Assembly: GCF_002797435.1 (NCBI RefSeq)
Contig: NZ_PGEN01000001.1
Location: 2,106,501-2,170,500 of the forward strand
Length of the DNA stretch: 64,000 nt
Direction of reading: 5' to 3'
From: Sphingomonas koreensis
GTDB lineage: Bacteria > Pseudomonadota > Alphaproteobacteria > Sphingomonadales > Sphingomonadaceae
In this document: piece by piece, positions 1 to 10,030 of the stretch
Position numbering within the stretch: position 1 is the stretch's first letter
Layout: each line of letters opens with the position of its first letter
Position numbers and translations under genes: made by a program
Notes under the pieces: model-generated
The model's database searches: none
Seen by the model: the letters and a program-made list of their open reading frames with translations, nothing else
What the model was told of the DNA's origin: nothing

Positions 1-926
<926 letters not shown>

Positions 927-2087
927 TTACTGGTCCGCTTGATTGGTGGTGGCGGCCGCTTCGGCCGCGTTGTCGGCAGGCGTTTCAGCCGTGTTGCCGG
1001 CAGGCGCGGCCGCCGGAGCCGCGGCAGCAGCGGGCTTGGCCGCTTCGGGCATCTTGCCGCCCTTGGCCGCGACCCACTGCGCGAACACCGCAGGCTCGAC
1101 CGCTTCGACCACGATCGGCATATAGGCATGGCGCGCACCGCAGAGTTCGGAGCACTGGCCGAAATAGACGCCGGGCTTGTCGACGATGAAGCTGGTCTCG
1201 TTGAGGCGGCCGGGGACCGCGTCGATCTTGATCCAGAAGGCCGGGATCGCCCAGCTGTGGATCACGTCGTTGGCGGTGGCGATCAGGCGGATCGGGGTGC
1301 CGACCGGAACGACGATGCGGTTGTCGGCCGCGAGCAGGCGCGGGCCATCGACGTCGGTACGGTAGCGCGCGCCCTTGGCCAGCGTCGGATCGCCCTTTTC
1401 CTTGAGCATGTTCGCGGTGATCGAGATCGCGCCATGGTCGGGATATTCGTAGCTCCAGTACCACTGGTTGCCGATCGCCTTGATCGTCACCGCATTGTCG
1501 GGCGCCGGCTTGAACTGCTTGGCGAGCAGCGAGATCGACGGCCAGGCGATGACCGCGAGGATCAGCACCGGAACCACGGTCCAGATGATCTCGATCAGCG
1601 TGTTGTGGCTGGTCTTGGAAGGATTGGGGTTCGCCTTGCGGCGATAGCGCAGGATCGTCCAGCCGAGCAGGATCAGCACGAAGACCGAAATGATCGTGAT
1701 GATCGGCAGCAGGATCCAGTTGTGGAAATGCGCCGCGCTCTCGCCGAGCTTGGTCACCTGCGGCTGGATGCCGATATGCTTGTCGACCGGCTGGCCGATG
1801 CCCGGAGTCGGGCCGTTCTTGTGCGTGCCGTCCGGATTGAGCGTCGGGTCCGCGGGAGTCGCAGCGGCGGGCGCAGCAGCCTCGGTGGTGGCGGCAGCCG
1901 GCGCCGCAGCAGCAGCCGGCGATTCGACCGCGACCGGCGCGGGCGCCTTGGGCGCTTCGGCGGCCGGCACGCTCGGAGCCGCCGCGGGGGCGGTCTGGGC
2001 CTGGGCCATGCCGCCGGCGAGCGCGAGGCCAGCGGCCAGGACGATCGCCTTCAATCCATGCATGCGCATCTTGTCGTTGTACCCCAT
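927..2087 (-). CDS. ctaC: cytochrome c oxidase subunit II
   Basis: Periplasmic CuA subunit that takes electrons from cytochrome c. The ATG at 2087 has an AAGGA ribosome site 3-4 bases away. An N-terminal signal segment ends near AGGMAQAQ, followed by an unusual Ala/Pro-rich spacer (about residues 30-85). Two membrane helices follow (about 115-180), then the cupredoxin domain with the CuA motif CSELCGARHAYM (C312, E314, C316, H320, M323). After the domain comes a second Ala/Pro/Thr-rich tail of about 45 residues. At 386 residues it is longer than the usual 250-300, entirely because of these two low-complexity segments. The neighbour downstream is ctaD. Confidence 0.96.
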   Translation of the reverse strand: MGYNDKMRMHGLKAIVLAAGLALAGGMAQAQTAPAAAPSVPAAEAPKAPAPVAVESPAAAAAPAAATTEAAAPAAATPADPTLNPDGTHKNGPTPGIGQPVDKHIGIQPQVTKLGESAAHFHNWILLPIITIISVFVLILLGWTILRYRRKANPNPSKTSHNTLIEIIWTVVPVLILAVIAWPSISLLAKQFKPAPDNAVTIKAIGNQWYWSYEYPDHGAISITANMLKEKGDPTLAKGARYRTDVDGPRLLAADNRIVVPVGTPIRLIATANDVIHSWAIPAFWIKIDAVPGRLNETSFIVDKPGVYFGQCSELCGARHAYMPIVVEAVEPAVFAQWVAAKGGKMPEAAKPAAAAAPAAAPAGNTAETPADNAAEAAATTNQADQ

Positions 2088-2160
2088 GTTTCCTTCACCC
2101 CCCTTTCGAGGGCACGCCGGGTCTCCGGTCGTGCGGACGCAACTCGCCCGTTGGCGCAGG

Positions 2161-2188
2161 CCTATAGCAGCAAGATCGCGTGTCTCAA
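2161..2188 (-). promoter_or_regulatory. putative sigma70-type promoter of ctaC-ctaD
   Basis: Read on the minus strand, TTGAGA (2183-2188) and TATAGG (2161-2166) are separated by 16 bases, placing a transcript start near 2154 and leaving a leader of about 65 bases before the ctaC ATG. The elements match the TTGA-n16/17-TATAGS pattern also seen at the tRNA-Ser and TonB receptor promoters of this window. Prediction by eye only. Confidence 0.45.
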
Positions 2189-2212
2189 GCTAGTCGCGCC
2201 TCTTTTTAGCTC

Positions 2213-2232
2213 GCGGTACCAGCCCGCTCCCC
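2213..2232 (+). repeat. solitary half copy of the 34-bp-arm palindromic element
   Basis: These 20 bases differ at one position from the outer 20 bases of the left arm of the palindromes at 31272 and 57090 (GCGGTACC, then A instead of G, then GCCCGCTCCCC). No matching right arm follows, so this looks like a decayed or solitary end. It lies between the divergent ctaC and pyrE genes. Confidence 0.4.
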
Positions 2233-2319
2233 GCCGGAAGAAGCCGTGGTTGCGGCGCAGGCAGGCCGCGCCTAGATGCGGACAGCGCGAAGAAGCCGGG
2301 CAAAAAGGTGGGATGACGG

Positions 2320-2904
2320 ATGACTGACGAAGAGGTTCTGGACGAGTTTCGCGCCGCGGAAGCGCTGCTGGAAGGTCATTTCATCCTGTCGTCGGGCTTG
2401 CGCAGCCCGCGCTACCTGCAATGTGCGCGCGTGCTGATGAACCCTTCGCGCGCCGGCCGGCTGGCGGAAGCCGTCGCGGCGAAGATTCCCGCAGAGCTCC
2501 GGGCCCAGATCAGCGCGGTCGTCGCTCCGGCGATGGGCGGCGTCATCGCCGGACAGGAAGTGGCGCGCGCCCTCGACGTCGATGCGATGTTCGTCGAGCG
2601 CCCCACCGGCACCTTCGAACTGCGTCGCGGCTTCCGCCTGTCGCCGGGCCAGAAGGTGCTGATGATGGAGGACGTCGTCACCACCGGGCTGTCGTCGCGC
2701 GAGGCGATCAAGGCGATCGAGGACGCTGGCGGTGAGGTGATCGTCGCGGCGAGCCTGGTCGACAGGTCCAACGGCACCGCCGATCTCGGCGTTCCCTTCT
2801 TCCCGCTGATCCGACTCGACGTGCCGAGCTACGAAGCCGATTCGCTCCCGCCCGAACTGGCGGCGATTCCGGCGATCAAGCCGGGGAGCCGCGTGGGAGC
2901 ATGA
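2320..2904 (+). CDS. pyrE: orotate phosphoribosyltransferase
   Basis: Cytosolic pyrimidine biosynthesis enzyme transferring the phosphoribosyl group of PRPP to orotate to give OMP. The PRPP-binding motif [14 protein letters not shown] is at residues 113-126, and [15 protein letters not shown] near the N terminus is typical of the family. Length 194 residues is normal for the short bacterial type. The ATG at 2320 follows an AAGGTGGGA-like ribosome site. The stop overlaps the start of pdxJ (ATGA), so the two are translationally coupled. Confidence 0.96.
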   Translation: MTDEEVLDEFRAAEALLEGHFILSSGLRSPRYLQCARVLMNPSRAGRLAEAVAAKIPAELRAQISAVVAPAMGGVIAGQEVARALDVDAMFVERPTGTFELRRGFRLSPGQKVLMMEDVVTTGLSSREAIKAIEDAGGEVIVAASLVDRSNGTADLGVPFFPLIRLDVPSYEADSLPPELAAIPAIKPGSRVGA

Positions 2905-3632
2905 CCGCGCCGCACCTGCGCCTCGGCGTGAACATCGATCATGTCGCCACCGTGCGGAACGCGCGCGGCAGCGGCTATCCCGATCCGGTGCGCGCGGCGC
3001 TGCTCGCGGCGCAGGCCGGGGCGGACGGGATCACCGCGCATCTGCGCGAGGACCGGCGGCATATCACCGACGACGACATCGCGCGCCTCTCGGCCGAGTT
3101 GCCGGTGCCGCTCAACCTCGAGATGGCGGCGACCGAGGAGATGCTGGGCATCGCGCTGCGCCACAAGCCGCACGCGGCCTGCATCGTGCCGGAGAAGCGC
3201 GAGGAGCGCACGACCGAGGGCGGGCTGGACGCGCGCGGGCAGCATAATCTGCTCGCGCCGATGGTGACCCAGCTGCGCAACGCCAATATCCGCGTCTCGC
3301 TGTTCATCGAGCCCGACCCCGCGCAGATCGAGGCGGCGGTGCGGCTCGGCGCGCCGGTGGTCGAGCTGCATACCGGCCGCTATTGCGAGCTGGAGGGCGA
3401 GGCCCAGACCGCCGAGCTGCGCCGCATCGCCGACGCCGCCGCGCTGGCCGCAAAGAACGGGATCGAGGTTCATGCCGGACATGGCCTGACCTTCGACAAT
3501 GTCGTGCCGGTCGCCGCGATCCCGCAGCTTGCCGAACTAAACATCGGCCATTTCCTGATCGGCGAGGCGATCTTCGACGGACTCGCCCCGGTGGTGCAAA
3601 GGATGCGCGCGCTGATGGATGCGGCGCGGTGA
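2901..3632 (+). CDS. pdxJ: pyridoxine 5'-phosphate synthase
   Basis: Condenses 1-deoxyxylulose 5-phosphate with 3-amino-2-oxopropyl phosphate in vitamin B6 synthesis. The N terminus [18 protein letters not shown], then [20 protein letters not shown] and HLREDRRHI, are PdxJ hallmarks. [12 protein letters not shown] and [11 protein letters not shown] near the C terminus form phosphate-binding parts of the TIM barrel. At 243 residues the length is standard. It overlaps pyrE by four bases and is followed closely by acpS, the classical pdxJ-acpS pairing of proteobacteria. Confidence 0.97.
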   Translation: MTAPHLRLGVNIDHVATVRNARGSGYPDPVRAALLAAQAGADGITAHLREDRRHITDDDIARLSAELPVPLNLEMAATEEMLGIALRHKPHAACIVPEKREERTTEGGLDARGQHNLLAPMVTQLRNANIRVSLFIEPDPAQIEAAVRLGAPVVELHTGRYCELEGEAQTAELRRIADAAALAAKNGIEVHAGHGLTFDNVVPVAAIPQLAELNIGHFLIGEAIFDGLAPVVQRMRALMDAAR

Positions 3633-3675
3633 TGTGCGCTGAAGCGCGCGGCTCCGCGATAGCGGACAAGCAAGC

Positions 3676-4080
3676 GTGATCATCGGCATCGGCTCCGACC
3701 TCTGCAACATCGAGCGGATCCAGGCGACGCTCGACCGGTTCGGGATGCGCTTCGAGCAGCGCGTCTTCACCGATGTCGAGCTGCGCAAAGCGGCGAAGCG
3801 CCCGCTCAACTATGCCGCCACGCTGGCCAAGCGCTTCGCCGCGAAAGAGGCCTTTTCCAAGGCGGTCGGCACCGGATTCAAGGCCGGGGTGTTCATGCGC
3901 GACATCGGCGTGGTCAACGCCCCGTCCGGTGCGCCGACGCTGGCGCTGACCGGCGGCGCGAAGGCGCGGCTTGACGCCATGACGCCCGCCGGTCACGTCG
4001 CGAAGGTGCATCTGACGCTGACCGACGATCACCCCTGGGCGCAGGCACTGGTGGTGATCGAAGCGCTGCCGGAGGCGTAG
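3676..4080 (+). CDS. acpS: holo-[acyl-carrier-protein] synthase
   Basis: Transfers 4'-phosphopantetheine from CoA to apo-ACP, activating fatty-acid synthesis. Mg-binding Asp8 is in [13 protein letters not shown] and Glu58 is in [13 protein letters not shown], the two conserved AcpS motifs. Length 134 residues is normal. The start is a GTG at 3676, chosen because MIIGIGSD is the canonical N terminus. It sits between pdxJ and lepB, the arrangement seen in many alphaproteobacteria. Confidence 0.96.
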   Translation: MIIGIGSDLCNIERIQATLDRFGMRFEQRVFTDVELRKAAKRPLNYAATLAKRFAAKEAFSKAVGTGFKAGVFMRDIGVVNAPSGAPTLALTGGAKARLDAMTPAGHVAKVHLTLTDDHPWAQALVVIEALPEA

Positions 4081-4083
4081 CGA

Positions 4084-4965
4084 ATGGCCGAGGAGTTGGC
4101 GTTGAGTGCGAAGACGGACCTGAAGACGGACAAGGCTGGCACCGACTGGTGGGGCGAGATCAAGGGCATCCTCTGGCTGATCCTGGCGGTGCTCGGCTTT
4201 CACAGCCTGGTCGCCAAGCCCTTCTACATCCCCTCCGAATCGATGATGCCGTCGCTGCTGATCGGCGACCGGCTGGTGGTGACCAAATATCCCTATGGCT
4301 ATTCCTACGTCACCCCCACCTTCCACGTCCTGCCCTTCATCAAGGGGCGGCTGTTCGGGAGCCTGCCCAGGCGCGGCGACATCGTGATCGTCACGCCGAC
4401 CCACGCGCGCACCGACTATATCAAGCGCGTGATCGGTCTGCCCGGCGACCTGATCGAGATGCATGGCGGCATCCTCTATATCAACGGGCGCCAGGTGACG
4501 CGCACGCGGCAAGGCGACCGGCTGATCCCCATCGACGCCAACACCCGCTGCGGCCTCGATACGCAACCCGACGAACGCAACCTCTATGAGGGCCGCGTGG
4601 TGACCGACGCGTCGGGCAAGCAGTTCTGCAAGGTGCCGATCCTGCGCGAGACCTTGCCCGAAGGCGCAAGCTACGACACGATCGATCTTGCGATGACCGG
4701 CAGCGACAATTTCGGACCGATCCGGATTCCCGCCGGCCACGTCTTCCTGATGGGCGACAACCGCGACAACAGCGCCGACAGCCGCATGACCCTCGCCCAG
4801 AACGGCCTTGGCGGCGCAGTGCCGATCGAGAATATCGGCGGACGCGCCGAGTTCATCACCTTCAGCCTCGATGGCAGCGCGAGCTGGAATCCGCTGAGCT
4901 GGGCGGGCTCGTTCCGCTCGGGCCGCGCGGGCAGCTCACTCCACCCCGAACGCCCCGCGGAGTAA
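4084..4965 (+). CDS. lepB: signal peptidase I
   Basis: Membrane-anchored serine protease that removes signal peptides of exported proteins (S26 family). One N-terminal membrane helix spans about residues 27-43. The catalytic Ser53 lies in PSESMMPSLLIGDRL and the general-base Lys114 in DYIKRVIGLPGD. The third box, GHVFLMGDNRDNSADSR, is also intact. At 293 residues it is of usual length for alphaproteobacteria. It starts 3 bases after acpS. Confidence 0.97.
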   Translation: MAEELALSAKTDLKTDKAGTDWWGEIKGILWLILAVLGFHSLVAKPFYIPSESMMPSLLIGDRLVVTKYPYGYSYVTPTFHVLPFIKGRLFGSLPRRGDIVIVTPTHARTDYIKRVIGLPGDLIEMHGGILYINGRQVTRTRQGDRLIPIDANTRCGLDTQPDERNLYEGRVVTDASGKQFCKVPILRETLPEGASYDTIDLAMTGSDNFGPIRIPAGHVFLMGDNRDNSADSRMTLAQNGLGGAVPIENIGGRAEFITFSLDGSASWNPLSWAGSFRSGRAGSSLHPERPAE

Positions 4966-4971
4966 CCGGCC

Positions 4972-6108
4972 ATGAGCAAGGACAACGTCTCGATCATCCG
5001 CGAACCCGGCCCCAACGAGATGCGCGATCCGGTGATGCGCGCCGAGTTGCGGCGGGCATCGGTGTGGTTCGGGCTCGCCATCGCGACCGCGCTGGTGGTG
5101 CTGCTGATCCAGCCGCTGCTGCTGATCTTCGCGGGCCTTGTCGTCGCGTCGATGCTCGACGGCGGTACGCGTCTGATCCGCAAGATCCTGCCGATCCCGC
5201 GCGGCTTCGCACTGGCGATCGCCGTGCTGCTGGTGATCGCTTTCGTCGGCGGTGTCATCTACCTCACCGGGGTCGAGATCGCCGCGCAGGCCGAACAGCT
5301 GCGCCAGACGCTGGAAGCGCAGGCGAACCGGGTCAGCGCATGGCTGAGCGAGCTCGGCATCATGCCGGCGGCATCGGACCTGACCGGCCTTGCCCAACAG
5401 GCGCTCGGCTCGGTCGGCCGGGTGACCTCGTTCATCGGCGGCGCGATCGGCGCGATCGGCAGCTTCTTCCTCGTGCTCGTCATCGGTCTGTTCGTCGCGA
5501 TGGAGCCGCGCATCTACGAGCGCGGGCTGCAATGGATGGTTCCGATGGCGTCTCGCGACCAGTTCGCGATCACGCTGGCACGCATGGCGCGGACGATGCG
5601 CGTTCTGCTCGCCGGGCGTATCCTCGGCATGATCTTCGAAGGCGCGCTGACCTGGATACTCCTGTCGCTCGCAGGCGTGCCGATGGCATTGCTGCTGGGC
5701 ATCCTCACCGGCATCCTCGCCTTCATCCCCAATATCGGCGCGTTCATCTCGGGCGTGCTGATGGTCGCGGTCGGCTTCAGCGCCGGGCCCGAACAGGGCC
5801 TGTGGGCGATCGCGATCTACTTCGGCGTGCAGACGTTCGACGGCTATGTGCTGCTGCCGCTGGTCGCCAAGCATACGGTGGACATGCCGCCGGCGCTCAC
5901 CGTCTCGTCGCAGATTCTGGCCAGCACGCTGTTCGGCTTCCTCGGCCTTGCGCTCGCCGACCCGATCGTGGCGATGATCAAGGTCGCGCTCGAGCGCAAG
6001 TCCGAGCAGGCGGTCGCCGCCGGGATCGGCGCCGATCCCGAACCCGACCCCGTCCCGCCACCGTCAAGGCCGCGCGCGCGCCGTGCCGTTCCCCGGAAGT
6101 CCGCATGA
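4972..6108 (+). CDS. AI-2E family transporter / PerM-type permease
   Basis: Polytopic inner-membrane protein of the AI-2E exporter superfamily (YhhT/PerM type). About eight membrane segments are visible, including paired N-terminal helices (about 25-60), a helix near 75-100 and a C-terminal set containing LGILTGILAFIPNIGAFISG, the family signature, and GVQTFDGYVLLPLVAKHTVDM. The C terminus is a Pro/Arg-rich cytosolic tail. The substrate cannot be inferred; some relatives are Na+/H+ antiporters. The stop overlaps the next gene (ATGA). Confidence 0.85.
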   Translation: MSKDNVSIIREPGPNEMRDPVMRAELRRASVWFGLAIATALVVLLIQPLLLIFAGLVVASMLDGGTRLIRKILPIPRGFALAIAVLLVIAFVGGVIYLTGVEIAAQAEQLRQTLEAQANRVSAWLSELGIMPAASDLTGLAQQALGSVGRVTSFIGGAIGAIGSFFLVLVIGLFVAMEPRIYERGLQWMVPMASRDQFAITLARMARTMRVLLAGRILGMIFEGALTWILLSLAGVPMALLLGILTGILAFIPNIGAFISGVLMVAVGFSAGPEQGLWAIAIYFGVQTFDGYVLLPLVAKHTVDMPPALTVSSQILASTLFGFLGLALADPIVAMIKVALERKSEQAVAAGIGADPEPDPVPPPSRPRARRAVPRKSA

Positions 6109-6731
6109 TCCTGTACGATTATTTCCGTTCGTCCGCCGCCTATCGCGTGCGGATCGCCCTCAACCTCAAGGGTGTCGAGGCCGAGCGCCGCGAGGTGCAT
6201 CTGGTCAAGGGCGAGCAGCGCTCGCCCGAGCATGTCGCGCGCAACCCGCAGGGTTTCGTCCCGGCGCTGGATATCGGCAACGGGCATATCCTGACCCAGA
6301 GCCTCGCAATCATCGAATGGCTCGATTCGGTCTATCCCGAACCGCGGCTGATCCCGGCCGACCCGCTCGCCCGCGCCGATGCGATGGCGCGCGCGTTGAC
6401 GATCGCCGCGGACACCCACCCGGTGAACAATCTGCGCATCCTCAAGCGGCTCGAGACCCAGTTCGGCGCGGACGAGGCGGCCAAGGGCGAATGGTACCGC
6501 CACTGGATCGCCGAGGGCTTCGCGGCGCTGGAGGCGATGGCGGGGAGCGGCCCGTTCCTTGGCGGCGGCGCGCCGGATGTGAGCGACGTGCTGCTGGTAC
6601 CGCAAATGTACAATGCGCGCCGGTTCGAACTGCCGCTCGATCCCTATCCCAGGCTGGTCGCGGCCGACGCCGCCGCATCCGCGCTCGCGCCTTTCGCCGC
6701 GGCGCATCCGGACCGGGCCAAACCCGAATGA
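6105..6731 (+). CDS. maiA: maleylacetoacetate isomerase-like zeta-class glutathione S-transferase
   Basis: Small cytosolic GST-fold enzyme of 208 residues. The N terminus, MILYDYFRSSAAYRVRIALN, carries the SSxxxRVRIAL active-site motif of zeta GSTs, which isomerise maleylacetoacetate to fumarylacetoacetate in tyrosine degradation. HILTQSLAIIEWLD is the glutathione-binding strand with its SxAI turn. The ATG at 6105 overlaps the upstream stop and was chosen over longer in-frame extensions. No homogentisate dioxygenase or fumarylacetoacetase gene is nearby, so the physiological substrate is inferred from family only. Confidence 0.85.
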   Translation: MILYDYFRSSAAYRVRIALNLKGVEAERREVHLVKGEQRSPEHVARNPQGFVPALDIGNGHILTQSLAIIEWLDSVYPEPRLIPADPLARADAMARALTIAADTHPVNNLRILKRLETQFGADEAAKGEWYRHWIAEGFAALEAMAGSGPFLGGGAPDVSDVLLVPQMYNARRFELPLDPYPRLVAADAAASALAPFAAAHPDRAKPE

Positions 6732-8731
6732 GGGCCGTCTGGGCCCTGCTGATCCTTCCTGTTCCCGCCATTGCCCAGGAAATCGTGGTAACAGGGCGCG
6801 GGCTCGACGCGCCGCCGGGCGAGGCGGCCTATGCCGTGGCCGAGATCGACCGCGACCGGCTGACCGAGAGCGCGAGCGGGCGGTTCGAGGACGTGCTGCG
6901 CGACGTCGCGGGCGCCGCGCAGTTCCGCCGCGCGGATTCGCGATCGGCGCATCCGACGGCGCAGGGCATCACCCTGCGCGGCCTTGGCGGCAACGCATCG
7001 AGCCGCGCGCTGCTACTGCTCGACGGGGTGCCGCAGGCGGATCCGTTCGGCGGCTGGGTCCCCTTCCCCGCCTATCTGCCCGAGCGGCTGGCATCGGTGC
7101 GCGTCACCCGCGGCGGCGGCAGCGGCTATCACGGCGCGGGTGCGCTTGCCGGAACGGTCGAGCTGACCAGCGCGGACGCGGCGACGCTCGGGCCGTTCGC
7201 GCTGACCGGTTTCTACGGCAGCCGCGACTCGATCGACCTGACGGCGACGGGCGGCGCCAGGCTCGGCGCGGGATCGCTTACAGTGGCGGGGCAGTTTGCG
7301 CGCGGCGACGGCTTCGTTCCTATCGTCGCAGAGGATCGCGGCGCGGCCGATCGCGCCGCTCCCTATCGCCAGGCCAGCCTCGCGCTGCGATCGGTGTTTC
7401 CGCTGAGCGGCACGATCGAACTGCAAGCGAACCTGTCGGGCTTCAGCGACGAACGCGACCGCGGCACCGATTTCACCCCGATCGCCAGCCAGGGTGCCGA
7501 CGCCAGCGTGCGGCTGGTCGGGCGCGGCGCGTGGCGCTGGTCGGCGCTCGCCTATCTCCAACACCGCGATTTCTCGAGCGGCTTCGCCAGCATCGCCGCC
7601 GGGCGCGCAAGCGCTTCCCCTACACTCGATCAGCATGTTCCCGCCAGCGGCGCGGGCGCGCGGGTGGAGATCGAGCCGCCGGTCGGTAACGGGGCGACGC
7701 TGCGGCTGGGCGGCGATCTGCGCCACACATCGGGGCGGACGCAGGAACTCTATCTCTATTCCGCTGGCAGGCCGACGCGACGGCGCACCGCAGGCGGCGA
7801 GACCCTGACCGGGGGCGTGTTCGCGGATCTGAGCGTCGAGCGCGGGCCGTTGACGCTGAGTGCGGGCGGGCGTGTCGATCGCTGGACGATCTCGAACGGT
7901 TCGCTGTTCGAAGCGCCGCTGGCGGGCGGCGCGGCTCTGACCGACACGCGCTTCGCCGATCGCAGCGGCTGGGAAGCGAGCGGCCGGGCGGGGGTTGCCG
8001 TCAAGCTTGCACCCGCGGTCTCCATCCGCAGCGCTGCCTATACCGGCTGGCGGCTGCCGACGCTCAACGAACTCTACCGCCCGTTCCGCGCCGGCACCGA
8101 CGCCACCGCCGCGAACCCGCTGCTCGATCCCGAGCGGCTGACCGGCGCCGAAGCCGGTATCGACCTCGACCTCGCCTCGACGCTGACGCTCGCCGCCACC
8201 GGCTATTGGAACCGTATCCGCGGGGCGATCGGCAATGTGACGCTGAGCACCGCTCCGGGCGGCGGGGCAAATCGCCAGCGGTTCAATCTCGATGCGATCA
8301 CCGCCAAGGGCGCGGAGATCGATCTGCGCTGGCGGTCCGGGCCCTGGCGCGCAGGCGCATCCTGGGCGTTCACCGATGCCCGCGTCGAGGCATCGGGCCC
8401 CGCAGCGGCATTGGACGGGATGCGGCCCGCCCAGGTTGCGCGCCATCAGGGATCGGCGACTCTCGGCTGGACGCGAAAGGGCGCATTGGTCTCGGTCACG
8501 GGCCGCTATGCGGACAGGCAGTTCGAGGACGACCAGAATGCGCGCGAGCTGGCCGACGCCTTCACGATCGACGCGCGGATCGCCGTGCCCCTGACTGCAG
8601 GTCTCGCGATCGAGGCACGCGGCGAGAATCTCGCCGATGCCCGGGTGGAAACTGCCATCACCGGCGGCGGCATCATCGAACGCGCGACACCGCGCACGCT
8701 GTGGATCGGGTTCAGCTACCGGGGGCGGTGA
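6728..8731 (+). CDS. TonB-dependent outer-membrane receptor
   Basis: A 667-residue protein with a short signal peptide (MRAVWALLILPVPAIAQ). An EIVVTGRG box immediately after the cleavage site resembles a TonB box. The plug domain contains AQGITLRGLGGNASSRALLL, DGVPQADPFGGW and RVTRGGGSGYHGAGALAG, and a 22-strand-type barrel follows. The C terminus LWIGFSYRGR ends in a non-aromatic residue, slightly unusual for a barrel. The ATG at 6728 overlaps the maiA stop. Substrate unknown; family members carry siderophores, cobalamin, metals or glycans. The last 16 bases overlap the convergent glycosyltransferase gene. Confidence 0.88.
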   Translation: MRAVWALLILPVPAIAQEIVVTGRGLDAPPGEAAYAVAEIDRDRLTESASGRFEDVLRDVAGAAQFRRADSRSAHPTAQGITLRGLGGNASSRALLLLDGVPQADPFGGWVPFPAYLPERLASVRVTRGGGSGYHGAGALAGTVELTSADAATLGPFALTGFYGSRDSIDLTATGGARLGAGSLTVAGQFARGDGFVPIVAEDRGAADRAAPYRQASLALRSVFPLSGTIELQANLSGFSDERDRGTDFTPIASQGADASVRLVGRGAWRWSALAYLQHRDFSSGFASIAAGRASASPTLDQHVPASGAGARVEIEPPVGNGATLRLGGDLRHTSGRTQELYLYSAGRPTRRRTAGGETLTGGVFADLSVERGPLTLSAGGRVDRWTISNGSLFEAPLAGGAALTDTRFADRSGWEASGRAGVAVKLAPAVSIRSAAYTGWRLPTLNELYRPFRAGTDATAANPLLDPERLTGAEAGIDLDLASTLTLAATGYWNRIRGAIGNVTLSTAPGGGANRQRFNLDAITAKGAEIDLRWRSGPWRAGASWAFTDARVEASGPAAALDGMRPAQVARHQGSATLGWTRKGALVSVTGRYADRQFEDDQNARELADAFTIDARIAVPLTAGLAIEARGENLADARVETAITGGGIIERATPRTLWIGFSYRGR

Positions 8732-9855
8732 GCGGCGAGATCATCGAACAGGTCGAGATAGGCTTGCACCGGATCCGGGCCGCTCTCGGGCCGGGGCTCC
8801 GGGCGCTCACGGCCGGGCATCAGCCAGTAGTTGAGCGCGCCGACCAGCCGGGCGCGGTCGCCGGGCGGGACGATCGTGCCGCGCGCGGGCGAATCGATCA
8901 GTTCGTGGATCGCGACGCTCGAATCGGTGGCGACGGCCGGGGTCCCCGCGGCGATCGCCTCACGGATGACGCCGGGCACGCCTTCGAACTCGCTGGTCAG
9001 CACCACCGCCGCCGCGCGCTCGATCGCGGGCAGCGGATCGGGCGCGTGACCCGGCATCAGCACCCGGCCTTCCAGCCCGGACCGTTCGACCAGCCGCTCG
9101 AGCGTAGCGCGTTCCTCGCCTTCGCCCAGGATCACCAGCTTGACGTCGGGGTCGTGGAGACGCGGGATCGCGGCGATCAGCCGCTCCCAGCGCTTCTGCG
9201 GCGCGAGCCGGCCGACGCCAAGCAGGAAGCGCCCCTCGGGCAGCACCGGCGGCGGCGCGCCCGGGATGGGCCGGGCCGGTGGGTTGGGGATGACATGGAC
9301 ATGCGAAGAAGGCAGTCCCATCGCGCCGACCGCCTCCCCTGCCATCGCCGGCGTCATCGCCACCACGGCATCGAGGAAGCGCGGATGCATGCGCAACCAG
9401 CTACGATAGCCCGCCCCCGCACCGCGCGGCAGATCGGGGCGCACCAATGCGTTGGAGACCTTGCCCGCGATCGGCGGGCAGGCCTTGCCCAGCCGCGCAT
9501 GCAGCCAGAAGGCGGCGCCGGTGTAATGATTGCCGGGGCAGAAGACGATGTCGGGCCTGAGTTCACGGACGATGGCGTGGAGCCCGAACAGCGCGCGATA
9601 TGCGGTACTGCCCAGCTCGCGCACCTCGACACCCGGCGGAATCTCGTGCGCCAGCGCACCGCCGGTATCGCCGATCACCAGCGTCACCCGCCGCCCGGCG
9701 CGCGCCCAGCCATCGGCCATGCGCAGCAACGCGCGCTCGACGCCGCCGCCCTTGAGCGTCTGGGCGAAGCTCAGAATATGCGCTGCGGCGGGGGGCTGAT
9801 CGGGCACGGCGATCCGGGGTGGGGTTGAAGGCTGCCCAGCTAAAGCCCAAATCAC
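8716..9855 (-). CDS. glycosyltransferase family 4
   Basis: GT-B fold glycosyltransferase of 379 residues. The N-terminal acceptor domain has HILSFAQTLKGGGVERALLR, and the C-terminal nucleotide-sugar domain has FLLGVGRLAPQKRWERLI, VILGEGEERATLERL and the E-x7-E type motif in TSEFEGVPGVIREAIAAGTP. The last is the signature of GT4 retaining enzymes. The GTG at 9855 gives the longest form, but GGGAG abuts it directly, so a later GTG at 9807 may be the true start. Donor and acceptor are unknown. It is divergent from the membrane protein and second GT4, suggesting a shared envelope glycan pathway. Confidence 0.85.
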   Translation of the reverse strand: MIWALAGQPSTPPRIAVPDQPPAAAHILSFAQTLKGGGVERALLRMADGWARAGRRVTLVIGDTGGALAHEIPPGVEVRELGSTAYRALFGLHAIVRELRPDIVFCPGNHYTGAAFWLHARLGKACPPIAGKVSNALVRPDLPRGAGAGYRSWLRMHPRFLDAVVAMTPAMAGEAVGAMGLPSSHVHVIPNPPARPIPGAPPPVLPEGRFLLGVGRLAPQKRWERLIAAIPRLHDPDVKLVILGEGEERATLERLVERSGLEGRVLMPGHAPDPLPAIERAAAVVLTSEFEGVPGVIREAIAAGTPAVATDSSVAIHELIDSPARGTIVPPGDRARLVGALNYWLMPGRERPEPRPESGPDPVQAYLDLFDDLAAHRPR

Positions 9856-10030
9856 TCCCGGAAGAAACCGTATTTTGCTGGCAGGGGCAGGCTGCGCGCG
9901 GCCCCTGACGGGGAAATGTTGTACTCTGGGGGTTCAGCCCGGATTCAGCTAAAGGCGCGCCAAGAACGTTGCGTTTCCGGAGAAGGGCACCAGTTTGGCC
10001 TATGTTGAACCACCGGGAGCGGAAGCTTCA

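Noticed and set aside
9882..9907. CAGGGGC..GCCCCTG inverted repeat in the spacer before the membrane protein gene
   Set aside because: Seven-base arms around a 12-base GC-rich loop are expected by chance at this GC content, and no promoter elements align with it.
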